From positions 1-48,257 of the forward strand of contig QHXX01000103.1 in the NCBI GenBank assembly GCA_003223135.1: a DNA stretch of 48,257 nucleotides. The letters run 5' to 3'. Positions within the stretch are counted from its first letter, which is position 1; every line of letters begins with the position of its first letter. Source of the stretch: Acidobacteriota bacterium (GTDB lineage: Bacteria > Acidobacteriota > Polarisedimenticolia > Gp22-AA2). Below, in pieces: positions 22,284-30,139 of the stretch. Both the position numbers and the translations under genes were made by a program. Below the pieces are notes generated by a model that saw only the letters and a program-made list of their open reading frames with translations, did not search any database and was not told the DNA's origin.

Positions 22284-23477
22284 ATGCAACCGGCGGGCGG
22301 CGGGCGGGTCGTCCTCAGAAAGGGCCGGGACCGGCGCCTCAAGGCCGGCCATCTCTGGGTGTACGCCGGCGAGATTCAAAAGACCGACGACGGCCTCTCT
22401 CCCGGAGACGCCGTCGAAGTAGTCGATCACCGCGGCCGATTCCTGGCGCGCGGCTACTACAACCCCGCGTCGAGCATCACCGTCCGACTCTTGACACGCA
22501 GCCGGGACGAGGCGCCGGACGCGGCGCTCCTGAGGCGCCGCATCGCCCAGGCGGTCGCTTACCGCCGCCACTTCTACGACGCCGGGGAGTCCTGCCGGCT
22601 GGTCTTCAGCGAAGGCGATCTGCTTCCGGGGCTCACCGTCGATCGTTATGGCCCCTGCCTGGCGGTGCAGATCGCGACCCTCGGCATGGACCGCGTACGG
22701 GACGACATCGTGTCCGCCCTGCAGGACGCCGTCCACCCGCGCGGCATCTACGAGCGCAGCGACCTGCCGACGCGCCTCCGCGAGGGACTGGAGGCTCGCA
22801 CCGCCCTCCTCTCCGGGGAGGTCCCCGAGGAGATGGAAGTCATCCTGGACGAGCTGCGATTTCTCGTGCGGCTGCGAGCGGGGCAGAAGACCGGTCTTTA
22901 CCTCGATCACCGTTTCAACCGCCGCGCCCTGCACCCGCACGCCCGCGGCCGCCGCGTGCTCGACGTCTTCTGCAACACCGGGTCGTTCGGGCTGTACGCG
23001 CTCAAGGCCGGTGCCGAGCGCTGCACGGGGATCGAAATCTCCGCGGAATGCCTCGACCTGGCGCGCCGCAACGCCGCTCTGAACGGATTCGAGGATCGCT
23101 GCGAGTGGATCGAAGGCAACGCCTTCGACCACCTCCGGGCGCTCGATCACGCGAAGGAGCGCTTCGACCTCATCGTCCTCGACCCGCCGGCGTTCACCAA
23201 GAGCGCCCGGGCGACGGAAGCCGCCGTCCGCGGCTACAAGGAAATCAATCTGCGCGCCCTCCGGCTGGCGGCGCCTGGGGCGATCATTGCCACGTCCTCA
23301 TGCTCGTACCACCTCGGGCCGGAGGAATTTCTGGAGGTCCTGCGCGACGCCGCGGCCGATGCCGGCCGGGACGCCACCCTTGTCGAGATGCGCGGCCAGG
23401 CTCCCGATCATCCCATCCACCTGTCGGTGCCCGAGACGCGCTACCTGAAGTTCGCCCTCCTCCTCGTCCGAAACTGA
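22284..23477 (+). CDS. RlmI-like class I rRNA (cytosine-C5) methyltransferase
   Basis: This 397-residue SAM-dependent RNA methyltransferase has an N-terminal PUA domain (about 1-80: GHLWVYAGEIQ, GDAVEVVDHRG), a middle RlmI-specific domain, and a Rossmann methyltransferase domain (about 190-397). SAM motif I is VLDVFCNTGSFGLYALKAGA, motif IV is LDPPAFTKS, and the catalytic cysteine is probably in TSSCSYH. E. coli RlmI makes m5C1962 in 23S rRNA; the same target is likely but not proven. The start may be leaderless: a TAGAAT box ends 6 bases upstream and no Shine-Dalgarno is visible. Confidence 0.92.
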   Translation: MQPAGGGRVVLRKGRDRRLKAGHLWVYAGEIQKTDDGLSPGDAVEVVDHRGRFLARGYYNPASSITVRLLTRSRDEAPDAALLRRRIAQAVAYRRHFYDAGESCRLVFSEGDLLPGLTVDRYGPCLAVQIATLGMDRVRDDIVSALQDAVHPRGIYERSDLPTRLREGLEARTALLSGEVPEEMEVILDELRFLVRLRAGQKTGLYLDHRFNRRALHPHARGRRVLDVFCNTGSFGLYALKAGAERCTGIEISAECLDLARRNAALNGFEDRCEWIEGNAFDHLRALDHAKERFDLIVLDPPAFTKSARATEAAVRGYKEINLRALRLAAPGAIIATSSCSYHLGPEEFLEVLRDAAADAGRDATLVEMRGQAPDHPIHLSVPETRYLKFALLLVRN

Positions 23478-23526
23478 GCCCTCCCCTGCCCGCGCGACCG
23501 GGCCGGCGCGTCGGCTCATCCGCGAG

Positions 23527-23555
23527 TTGACACCCTCTCGGGGCGCCGATAGACT
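23527..23555 (+). promoter_or_regulatory. Strong sigma-70-type promoter of rmuC
   Basis: TTGACA (23527-23532), a 17-base spacer and TAGACT (23550-23555). The expected transcript starts near 23562, about 60 bases before the rmuC ATG. Confidence 0.75.
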
Positions 23556-23624
23556 AGCGAGCCGGTCCGGACGCACGACGCGTCGCGGCGACGATCCGTT
23601 CCCTCCCGGCCGGTCCCGGGGACC

Positions 23625-24770
23625 ATGGCGATCGAAAACCCTCTGGTAATCGCCGTCCTGGCGGTCCTTGTGGCGGCCGTGATCGTCCTCGGCTTGGCGC
23701 TCCTCCGCCGCGCGCCTCGGGCCGCGCCGGGCGCCGATCCCGCGGTCGTTCTCCTGCAGCAGGAAATCTCCCGCCTGGCGCAGCAGATCTCGCAGGTCGG
23801 AGCGCAGATTCCCAGGGACGTGGGGGTCTCGCTCCATCAAGTCACCGGTCAGATGGCCCAGCGCCTCTCGGAGAACGCACAGGCCCTGCAGCAGGCCAGC
23901 GCGGACACCGGCAAGCTGATCGCCGACATCAATGTGCGCCTGGGCGAACTCGGACGGAGCAGTCAGGAGATCCTCTCGCTCGGGCAGGACATCCGGAGCC
24001 TGCAGCAGATCTTTCAGGCCCCGAAGATCCGGGGTGGCCTGGGGGAGATCGCCCTGGGCGCGCTTCTGCAGCAGATCTTCCCCATCGAGCATTTCGCCCT
24101 GCAGCACACTTTCCTGGACGGGCAGACGGTCGATGCCGTGCTGCGTCTGCCCGGGGGCCTGGTGCCGATCGACTCGAAGTTCCCGCTCGCGGCGTTCCGC
24201 CAGATGCAGGACGCGTCCGACCCGGAGCAGAAGGATCGCGCGCGGCGCCAGTTCGGCCGCGATGTTCGACGACACATCGACGACATCGCCTCGAAGTACC
24301 TCCGCCCGTCGGAGGGGACGCTCGACTTCGCCCTGATGTACATTCCGGCGGAGAGCGTCTTCTACGACCTGATTGCGCGCGACGAGGCGGCCGGCGAGGA
24401 CGATATCAGCGCCTACGCCCAGAAACGCCGCGTCATCCCGGTGTCGCCCAACAGCATCTACGCCTACCTGCAGGCGATCGCCTATGGCCTCATGGGGCTC
24501 CGCATCGAGCAGCGCGCACGGGAGATCCTCAAGGGGCTGCAGCAGCTCAACGGCGATTTCGGTCTTTTCCACGAATCGTTCAAGAAGGCGCAGCGGCAGC
24601 TGAATATCGCGCAAAGCAATTTCGCGGAAGCGGGCGAGCGCGCCGAAAAGCTGGGCGGCAAGATCCAGCAGTTCGCGAGCGTCGTGGAGCCGCCTGCCGC
24701 CGATGAGGCCCTCCCTCGCGGAACCCCGCACCCCGAAGAACGCTTCCAGACCCGGAGCCTCGAGCGATGA
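23625..24770 (+). CDS. rmuC: DNA recombination protein RmuC homologue
   Basis: This 381-residue protein has an N-terminal membrane helix (about 8-28), a coiled-coil stretch (about 45-125) and the RmuC domain with a predicted restriction-endonuclease-like fold (KIRGGLGEIALGALLQQIFP; VDAVLRLPGG; VPIDSKFPL). RmuC limits recombination at inverted repeats in E. coli; its biochemical activity is still poorly known. The acidic and Lys residues of VDAVLRLPGG...PIDSKFP are the likely active-site pattern. It has its own promoter and overlaps the next gene by 4 bases (ATGA), so the cyclase-TruA fusion is translated from the same message. Confidence 0.93.
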   Translation: MAIENPLVIAVLAVLVAAVIVLGLALLRRAPRAAPGADPAVVLLQQEISRLAQQISQVGAQIPRDVGVSLHQVTGQMAQRLSENAQALQQASADTGKLIADINVRLGELGRSSQEILSLGQDIRSLQQIFQAPKIRGGLGEIALGALLQQIFPIEHFALQHTFLDGQTVDAVLRLPGGLVPIDSKFPLAAFRQMQDASDPEQKDRARRQFGRDVRRHIDDIASKYLRPSEGTLDFALMYIPAESVFYDLIARDEAAGEDDISAYAQKRRVIPVSPNSIYAYLQAIAYGLMGLRIEQRAREILKGLQQLNGDFGLFHESFKKAQRQLNIAQSNFAEAGERAEKLGGKIQQFASVVEPPAADEALPRGTPHPEERFQTRSLER

Positions 24771-26311
24771 CGCGGACCGGCCGGCAGGGCCGGGCAGTCC
24801 TCCGGGTGTTCCTGACGCTGCTGCTTCTGTCCCTCCTGGCCGGCACGGCCCGCGCCGCCAAGATGTTTTCCTTGAGCCTCGACGACGTGGCCAACGGCCG
24901 CGCCGAGGTGGTCGACCTGACGCACGATCTCCGGGAAGGCACGCCGATCTTCCCGGGGGGAATCGCCTTCAGCCTGGAGCCTTTGACCCAGCTCTCCGAC
25001 GGCTATTACATGAACTCCTTCGTGTGCGGCGAGCACACCGGGACCCACATCGACGCTCCCGCCCACTTCGGCAAGGGGCTGCCGACCGTGGACGAGATCC
25101 CGCCGACGCGTCTGGTGAGCCAGGGGATCATGATCGATGTGCAGGCGAAGTGCGCGGCGAACTCCGACTACGTCCTGACTCTCATCGAGCTGCAGGAGTG
25201 GGAGAAGGCCAACGGGCGGATCCCGGCGCGCTCCCTGGTCATCCTCAACACCGGCTGGCACCAGCGCTGGGAGAACCCGGACCGCTACCTGAACCGCGAC
25301 GAGGCCGGCGCCATGCACTTTCCCGGCTTCGCGGGCGACGCGATCCGGTTTCTGATCAAAGAGCGGGATGTGAACGGCCTCGGCATCGACACCGCCAGCA
25401 TCGATCCCGGCAAGGCCATCGCCTTCGAGGCCCACAAGGCGTTGCTCCTGGCCGGGCGCTACCAGGTGGAGAACCTGGACAACCTGAGCGTCCTGCCCGT
25501 CCGCGGCTTCAGCGTCATCGTCGCGCCCATGAAGATCAGCCGGGGCTCGGGGGCTCCGGCGCGCGTCCTCGCCGGCTGGCAGATCCAGCAGGGCCAGCGC
25601 ACCGTGGCGGGGGAAATCCTGTCGGCCATCCACGGCGCCCTCGGGGAAGCCCCGAAGCTCATGGGCGCCGGCCGCACCGACCAGGGGGTGCACGCCGAAG
25701 GCCAGGTGGCGAACTTCTTCACGCGCTCGACGCACCCCGCGCCCGCGATCGTCGACTCGCTGAACGGTCTGTTGCCGGCGGACATCAACATCCTGGAAGC
25801 GCGCGACGTGCCGATGTCATTCCACGCCCGGCACGATGCGGCGTCGCGCCGCTACCGCTATCAGATCGCCTCGCGCCGATCCGCATTCTTCAAGCGCCTG
25901 ATCTGGTGGGTGAGGCAGCCGCTCGACCATCAAGCCATGGAGCAGGCGGCTCGGGCCCTCATCGGCCGGCACGATTTCACGTCGTTCGCCGACAAGGGCG
26001 CCGAGATTGCCGAGCCGCGCGTGCGGGTCTTCCAGGCCTCATTGCGGCGCGGTGATTTCGTGACCTCGTTCAGCATCGAGGCCGACCATTTCCTGCCACG
26101 CATGGTGCGGCGCATCGTGGGCGTGCTGGTGCAGATCGGCTTCCACAACCTGCCCGCGGAGGCGATGGATCGCTTCCTGTCGGAAATCGTCGACGACCCC
26201 GCCGCGTGGACCTCGCCGCCCTCGGGGCTCTTCCTGGAGCGCGTCGTCTATCAGGGTGATCCCGGCGCGCCGCCGGTGCCGCGTCCCGCGACCTCGGGGT
26301 CGAGGACCTGA
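24767..26311 (+). CDS. Secreted cyclase (kynurenine-formamidase-like) fused to N-truncated TruA
   Basis: The 514-residue frame joins two unrelated enzymes. Residues 1-31 are a signal peptide. About 45-268 form a metal-dependent cyclase/kynurenine-formamidase domain: DLTHDLREGTPIFPGG, the metal motif HTGTHIDAPAHF, and the family end PMKISRGSGAPARVLA. At about residue 269 (nt 25573) it passes directly into TruA, tRNA pseudouridine-38-40 synthase: GWQIQQGQRTVAGE, the catalytic Asp in GAGRTDQGVHA, and the FLPRMVRRIVG end. The usual TruA first strand (YDGTxFxGWQ) is lost before GWQ. A signal peptide and a cytoplasmic tRNA enzyme do not fit in one product. A deletion, an assembly join or an internal start at ATG 25529 (giving 260 residues, normal TruA length) are the alternatives. 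Confidence 0.8.
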   Translation: MTRTGRQGRAVLRVFLTLLLLSLLAGTARAAKMFSLSLDDVANGRAEVVDLTHDLREGTPIFPGGIAFSLEPLTQLSDGYYMNSFVCGEHTGTHIDAPAHFGKGLPTVDEIPPTRLVSQGIMIDVQAKCAANSDYVLTLIELQEWEKANGRIPARSLVILNTGWHQRWENPDRYLNRDEAGAMHFPGFAGDAIRFLIKERDVNGLGIDTASIDPGKAIAFEAHKALLLAGRYQVENLDNLSVLPVRGFSVIVAPMKISRGSGAPARVLAGWQIQQGQRTVAGEILSAIHGALGEAPKLMGAGRTDQGVHAEGQVANFFTRSTHPAPAIVDSLNGLLPADINILEARDVPMSFHARHDAASRRYRYQIASRRSAFFKRLIWWVRQPLDHQAMEQAARALIGRHDFTSFADKGAEIAEPRVRVFQASLRRGDFVTSFSIEADHFLPRMVRRIVGVLVQIGFHNLPAEAMDRFLSEIVDDPAAWTSPPSGLFLERVVYQGDPGAPPVPRPATSGSRT

Positions 26312-26315
26312 CGTA

Positions 26316-26344
26316 TTGCCCCGCCCCGGGGCGGCCGCTATACT
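26316..26344 (+). promoter_or_regulatory. Promoter of the M28 peptidase with palindromic spacer
   Basis: TTGCCC (26316-26321), a 17-base spacer and TATACT (26339-26344). A perfect 14-base palindrome, CCGCCCC/GGGGCGG (26321-26334), fills most of the spacer. It could be an operator or part of a terminator for the truA end, though no T-run follows. Confidence 0.6.
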
Positions 26345-26400
26345 CCGCATGCGCCGCCCGAAGCAGAGGTGTACAGGTCGTCCAACCGATAGGAGAACGC

Positions 26401-27895
26401 ATGCGCCACCCCCGCGCTCTGGTTCCTGCCCTTCTGTCCCTGGTGCCGGTCATCGCGGTCCTCGCCGCCGTCCCGGTCACGCCCCCCGGCCTGAAGCGTC
26501 TCCTGAGCGCCGCGGACGCCCGGCGGATCGATGCCGACCTGCGTTTCCTGGCGGACGATTTCATGGAAGGCCGCGGCACGGGGCAGAGAGGCGGGCGCTT
26601 GGCGGCCCTCTATCTCGAGACTCGCTTCCGCCTGCTGGGGCTCGATCCGGCGGCCTCCAGTGACTCCTATCTTCGACTTCAAGGGCGAAGACCTCAAGGG
26701 CAAGGTCGTGGTGATGCTGGTCAACGATCCGCCGTCGGATGACCCGGGGCTGTTCGGAGGCAAGGCGCTCACCTATTACGGCCGCTGGACCTACAAGTAC
26801 GAGAGCGCGGCGCGCGCCGGGGCTGTGGGCGCCATCCTGATCCATACCGACGACTCGGCCGGATATGGGTGGAGCGTGGTGCGCAATTCCTGGGGACGCG
26901 AGCGCCCTTACGTGGCGCTCTCCCCCGGCGGTCCGAACGCGCTCCAGATCGCCTCGTGGGTCACCGAATCGTTCGGGCGCCAGTTTCTCAAGGCGGCAGG
27001 ACAGGACTTCGACGCGCTGCGCAAGGCGGCGGCGACGCGCGAGTTCCGTCCGGTCCCGCTGTCGCTGCGCGCGCAGGCCCGGATGAGGACGAAAATCCGT
27101 CCGATCACCACCTGGAACGTCGTCGGCTTCATCCGAGGCAGCGACCCGAGGCTGCGCGACCAGGCGGTCGTGTACACCGCCCACTACGACCACCTCGGGC
27201 GCGGCAATCCGGAGGACGGCGATGACATCTACAATGGCGCTCAGGACAACGCCTCGGGCGTGGCCACCCTTCTCGAAGTCGCCCGTCTCTACACCCTTCT
27301 CGACAAGGCCCCCCGGCGCAGCGTCCTGTTCATCGCCTGCGCCGCCGAGGAGGGCGGCCTGCGTGGCTCGGAGTACTACGCCACGCACCCGATCATCCCG
27401 ACGCATTTGACGGCGGCCAACATCAACATGGACGGCACGCCGGTCTGGGGCCAGCCGTCGGACTTCACGTTCCTGGGGGCCGACCGATCGACGCTGCGTG
27501 ATGTCGTCGCAGAGGCGTCGCAGGCGCTCGGCTTCAAGGTGGTTCCCGACCAGCACCCCGAACAGGGATCGTTCTATCGCTCCGACCAGTTCAACTTCGC
27601 CAAGGTCGGCATCCCGGCCTTCAGCCTCGACCCCGGTCTCGACTACGTCGGCAAGCCCCAAGGCTACGGGGAGAAGAAGTGGCAGGAGTACGAGGACAAC
27701 CGCTACCACAGACCGAAGGACGAGTACGACCCTGCCTTCGATCTGTCCGGATCGGCCCAGAGCGCGCGCATCGCGCTCTACGTCGGCTACCGCGTGGCGC
27801 AGACGGAGTCGCTACCGCAGTGGAACAAGGGCGACGAGTTCGCCGCCGCCCGCGCCGCCGCCCTTGTGAGCGTCGGAGCGAAGCCGGGGCGGTAG
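26401..27895 (+). pseudogene. M28 zinc peptidase with internal deletion and frameshift
   Basis: The reading frame that starts at ATG 26401 gives a signal peptide and the conserved start of an M28 peptidase (DLRFLADDFMEGRGTGQRGG; FRLLGLDPA). Near 26665 homology jumps to another frame, which continues with FKGEDLKGKVVVMLVNDPP, a PA domain (YYGRWTYKYESAARAGA) and an intact catalytic domain: HYDHLG (His, Asp), QDNASG (Asp), AAEEGGLRGS (Glu), NMDG (Asp) and YHRPKDEYD (His). In homologues, about 70-90 residues lie between these two blocks (the VFVGYGIVAPEY region); they are absent here. So this looks like a deletion whose length is not a multiple of three, in the genome or in the assembly. Intact relatives are secreted aminopeptidases. 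It converges with the gene at 27915. Confidence 0.7.
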
Positions 27896-27914
27896 GGGTC
27901 GTCCGGTCGGACTC

Positions 27915-28172
27915 CTAGCTTGCCGGACGAAGGGTCACGTCCCCAACCTCGGCGACCGCGATCGTGACTTCGACCGAAGCGCCGGCGTAGCCGCAGCTCC
28001 GCCGCAGAAACTTCCGGCGGTCGCGATCGTACTCACCGGCGCAATAGACTCCGCGCCAGGAGCTCCCGCCTCGGCGTCCGACCTCGATCGTGAAGAGATC
28101 ACCCGAGCCACACTCCGGGCAGCGGGAGCGGTCGGCACCGCGCGCCCGCGCGGAAGGCTGCGAACCGGCCAT
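27915..28172 (-). CDS. Small zinc-ribbon-like protein, function unknown
   Basis: I do not recognise this 85-residue protein. It has CPEC near residue 18, then single cysteines in VYCAGEY and RRSCGYAG, which could bind one zinc ion, and a basic middle segment. ATG 28172 has AGGAG 7 bases upstream and a clear promoter (28229-28201), so it is a real gene although the frame continues upstream to 28355. The stop is 20 bases from the stop of the convergent M28 gene. It could be a small nucleic-acid-binding or regulatory protein, but nothing shows this directly. Confidence 0.7.
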   Translation of the reverse strand: MAGSQPSARARGADRSRCPECGSGDLFTIEVGRRGGSSWRGVYCAGEYDRDRRKFLRRSCGYAGASVEVTIAVAEVGDVTLRPAS

Positions 28173-28200
28173 CGGTTGTCTCCTGAAGAGTTCGCCGCCA

Positions 28201-28229
28201 GATATACGTGCGCGCGGCCCGCGCGTCAA
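28201..28229 (-). promoter_or_regulatory. Promoter of the small zinc-ribbon gene
   Basis: On the minus strand, TTGACG (28229-28224), a 17-base spacer and TATATC (28206-28201). The ATG at 28172 follows about 22 bases after the expected transcription start. Confidence 0.7.
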
Positions 28230-28472
28230 GCGGGAGATTTGGCGCCGTGCGCGCGGGATCCGGGGCGGGCGCCCGGAGCAGGCCCGTCCGCGGCGTCGTT
28301 CGCGGCTCCATCCGCCGGAATGCCCGGCCGCCATCGTCGAAGATCTCGCCGGCAACCTGCACGCCCTGCAGTCGGGTGCCGTCGGCGTCGGCCGAACGCC
28401 TCGCGCCGACGCTCCACGAGCGCACCGTCTCGGCGGGACCCCGGACCTTCACCGGCGGCGGGTGGGTGGGGT
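28230..28472. other. Non-coding stretch between tRNA-Ala and the small-protein promoter
   Basis: Together with the promoter and leader at 28173-28229 this makes about 300 bases without a gene that I accept. Frames cross it on both strands but none has a ribosome-binding site or recognisable product. I see no clear terminator for the tRNA transcript. Confidence 0.5.
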
Positions 28473-28548
<76 letters not shown>

Positions 28549-28579
28549 ACTCTCTGGAACGACGCGGTGAATGAAGGCT

Positions 28580-28654
28580 TGGTGGGCCGTGCTGGATTTG
28601 AACCAGCGACTTCTACCGTGTGAGGATAGCACTCTCCCGCTGAGTTAACGGCCC
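28580..28654 (-). tRNA. tRNA-Val (anticodon CAC)
   Basis: From 28654 on the minus strand: acceptor GGGCCGT pairs perfectly with ACGGCCC, D-arm ACTC...GAGT, anticodon stem CTATC/GGTAG with loop CTCACAC (anticodon CAC, reads GTG), T-arm GCTGG-TTCAAAT-CCAGC, discriminator A and encoded CCA (28582-28580). The two tRNAs are 31 bases apart and probably share one transcript. Confidence 0.95.
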
Positions 28655-28666
28655 CCAAGGCGCGCG

Positions 28667-28672
28667 ATTATA
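28667..28672 (-). promoter_or_regulatory. -10 box of the tRNA-Val/tRNA-Ala transcript
   Basis: A perfect TATAAT (28672-28667) lies 12 bases before the tRNA-Val 5' end. No good -35 is visible at 17-base spacing. Confidence 0.6.
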
Positions 28673-28713
28673 GCATTGGCGCGCGCACGAGGCGCCGCGC
28701 TTCGGGCCTTGCG

Positions 28714-29775
28714 TCAGAGCCGAAAGCGGTCCAGGACCTGATCCGCGACGGGCGGCACGAGATGTCGCTCTTCGACACCGTCCTTGCGGGCCGCAACCTC
28801 GACCAGCGGCTCGTGCCGGCGATCGGAGTAGCGCGCCGTGATCGACGCGATCAGGATCTTGAGATCCTCGTCGGGCTCTCCCTCCACCACGGTGAGCGGG
28901 CTGCCGCAATCGAGCGCCTCGAAGCGCCAGCCGGGCAGGTCGAAGCGTGACAGGAACTGGTTCTCGCACTGGTCGCGCGCCACGATGATTTTCACCCGCG
29001 GCGACAGCCGGAAGTGCCTTCCAACTTTGAGGAGAATCATCTCCTCCCGGCGGATCTGCTCCGGTTCCGTGTGCAACCGCTTATCGTGGAAGCGGCGGGC
29101 GAAGTTCTCGTCCGCCAGATAGCAGCAGCCGCCCGCCGGCTGCGGGTAGTCGCTGATCCCCCACGTTGTGCTCCAGGCCATCTGCTCCTTGCGGGATCGG
29201 CCGCTGATGCCGAGGAGCTTCTCGCGGTCGACCCACCCGAGCTGCTCCGGCAGGGTCGGCGGAAGGTGCTTCGCGGACAGCGGCCGCAGCAGGTAGCCTT
29301 CGATGCCGCATTCCTTTTCGATCAGCCGCAGCGCCTGCATGTGCTGGGACATCGGTCGCTGGCCGAGGACCTCACCGGTGAACACGAAGTGACCGCCGTG
29401 CTCGCGCATGTACCCGGCCGCGCCGTGGATCATGAAGATGCGGCAGTCGATGCACGGATTGGCCTTGGCCCCGTAACCGTGCTTCGGGTTCAGCACCATC
29501 TTCAAGTACGCCTCGCCCGCGTCCAGGACTTCGATCGGAATGCCGAGGTCGGCCCCGGCGCGCAGGCCCTCGTTGCGCATGCGCTTCGGGTCCTCCTCCG
29601 GGCGGGCCATCGCGCGGCGGTGATCATTCATGCAGAAGCCGGTGGAGTAATGCAGCCCGATGACCTCGAGGCCCTGCTCCAGGAGGACCCTGGCGGCCAG
29701 AGTGCTGTCGAGGCCTCCCGAGAGCAGGCCGATCGCCCTGATCCTGTCCGGTCGTCGAGTCGATGGCTCGCTCAT
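28714..29775 (-). CDS. PP-loop ATPase of the MnmA/ThiI-like tRNA thiolation group
   Basis: This 353-residue cytoplasmic protein has an N-type ATP pyrophosphatase loop, LLSGGLDSTLA (about residues 17-27), followed by a conserved core: NPCIDCRIFM (CxxC), FTGEVLGQRPMSQH, LLRPLSAKHLPPTLPE and PAGGCCYLADENFARR. The cysteines fit a sulfur-transfer role like that of MnmA or TtuA, but the THUMP domain of ThiI is absent and the exact target is unknown to me. Databases often call relatives a 2-thiouridylate methyltransferase, which is misleading. ATG 29775 overlaps the stop of the TusA-like gene by 4 bases (ATGA); a GTG-type opening upstream to 29871 is a shadow of that gene. The pairing with a sulfur carrier supports tRNA thiolation. 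Confidence 0.85.
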   Translation of the reverse strand: MSEPSTRRPDRIRAIGLLSGGLDSTLAARVLLEQGLEVIGLHYSTGFCMNDHRRAMARPEEDPKRMRNEGLRAGADLGIPIEVLDAGEAYLKMVLNPKHGYGAKANPCIDCRIFMIHGAAGYMREHGGHFVFTGEVLGQRPMSQHMQALRLIEKECGIEGYLLRPLSAKHLPPTLPEQLGWVDREKLLGISGRSRKEQMAWSTTWGISDYPQPAGGCCYLADENFARRFHDKRLHTEPEQIRREEMILLKVGRHFRLSPRVKIIVARDQCENQFLSRFDLPGWRFEALDCGSPLTVVEGEPDEDLKILIASITARYSDRRHEPLVEVAARKDGVEERHLVPPVADQVLDRFRL

Positions 29776-30032
29776 CGCGTCCTCGCGCTCGCGCGTGTCT
29801 TCCTTACGAACAGTCGGTATTCCGCGCTTTCCTGCCGGTAGCCCAGGTACTCGTGCCCGGTCGATCGACACCAGGCCGGCAGGTCGATCAGAATCACGCG
29901 ATCGTCGGAGAGAATCGCCAGGGTCCGGCCGGCCTCCATTTTCCTGATCCTCTCAGCTGTCTTGATGATCGGCACGGGGCAGTAGAGACCGACCGTGTCG
30001 AGGACCTCGTCTGCCTCAACCGGAGCGTTCAT
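29772..30032 (-). CDS. TusA-like sulfur carrier protein
   Basis: This 86-residue protein has the TusA/SirA fold signature DTVGLYCPVPIIKTAERI with the persulfide-carrying Cys18 in the CPxP motif, and the DDRVILIDLPAWC strand typical of the family. It probably receives sulfur from a cysteine desulfurase and hands it to the PP-loop ATPase encoded by the overlapping next gene. ATG 30032 has GGAG 6 bases upstream; the frame opens further upstream to 30101 but that part is not conserved. No desulfurase is in the window. Confidence 0.9.
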   Translation of the reverse strand: MNAPVEADEVLDTVGLYCPVPIIKTAERIRKMEAGRTLAILSDDRVILIDLPAWCRSTGHEYLGYRQESAEYRLFVRKTRASARTR

Positions 30033-30081
30033 GGCGTTCTCCGCCCCCGGCGACCCGCGCGCGCGGCCCACGGAGCACGGG

Positions 30082-30111
30082 ATCTTATCAGAGCGGCGCA
30101 CGCCGGGGCAA
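30082..30111 (-). promoter_or_regulatory. Promoter of the TusA-like/PP-loop operon
   Basis: On the minus strand, TTGCCC (30111-30106), an 18-base spacer and TAAGAT (30087-30082), about 50 bases before the ATG at 30032. Confidence 0.5.
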
Positions 30112-30139
30112 TGGACGATCGGTTCGCCTGCGTCGCCGC

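Noticed and set aside
28230..28472. Third tRNA or small RNA in the gap after tRNA-Ala
   Set aside because: No cloverleaf, promoter or terminator could be seen on either strand.
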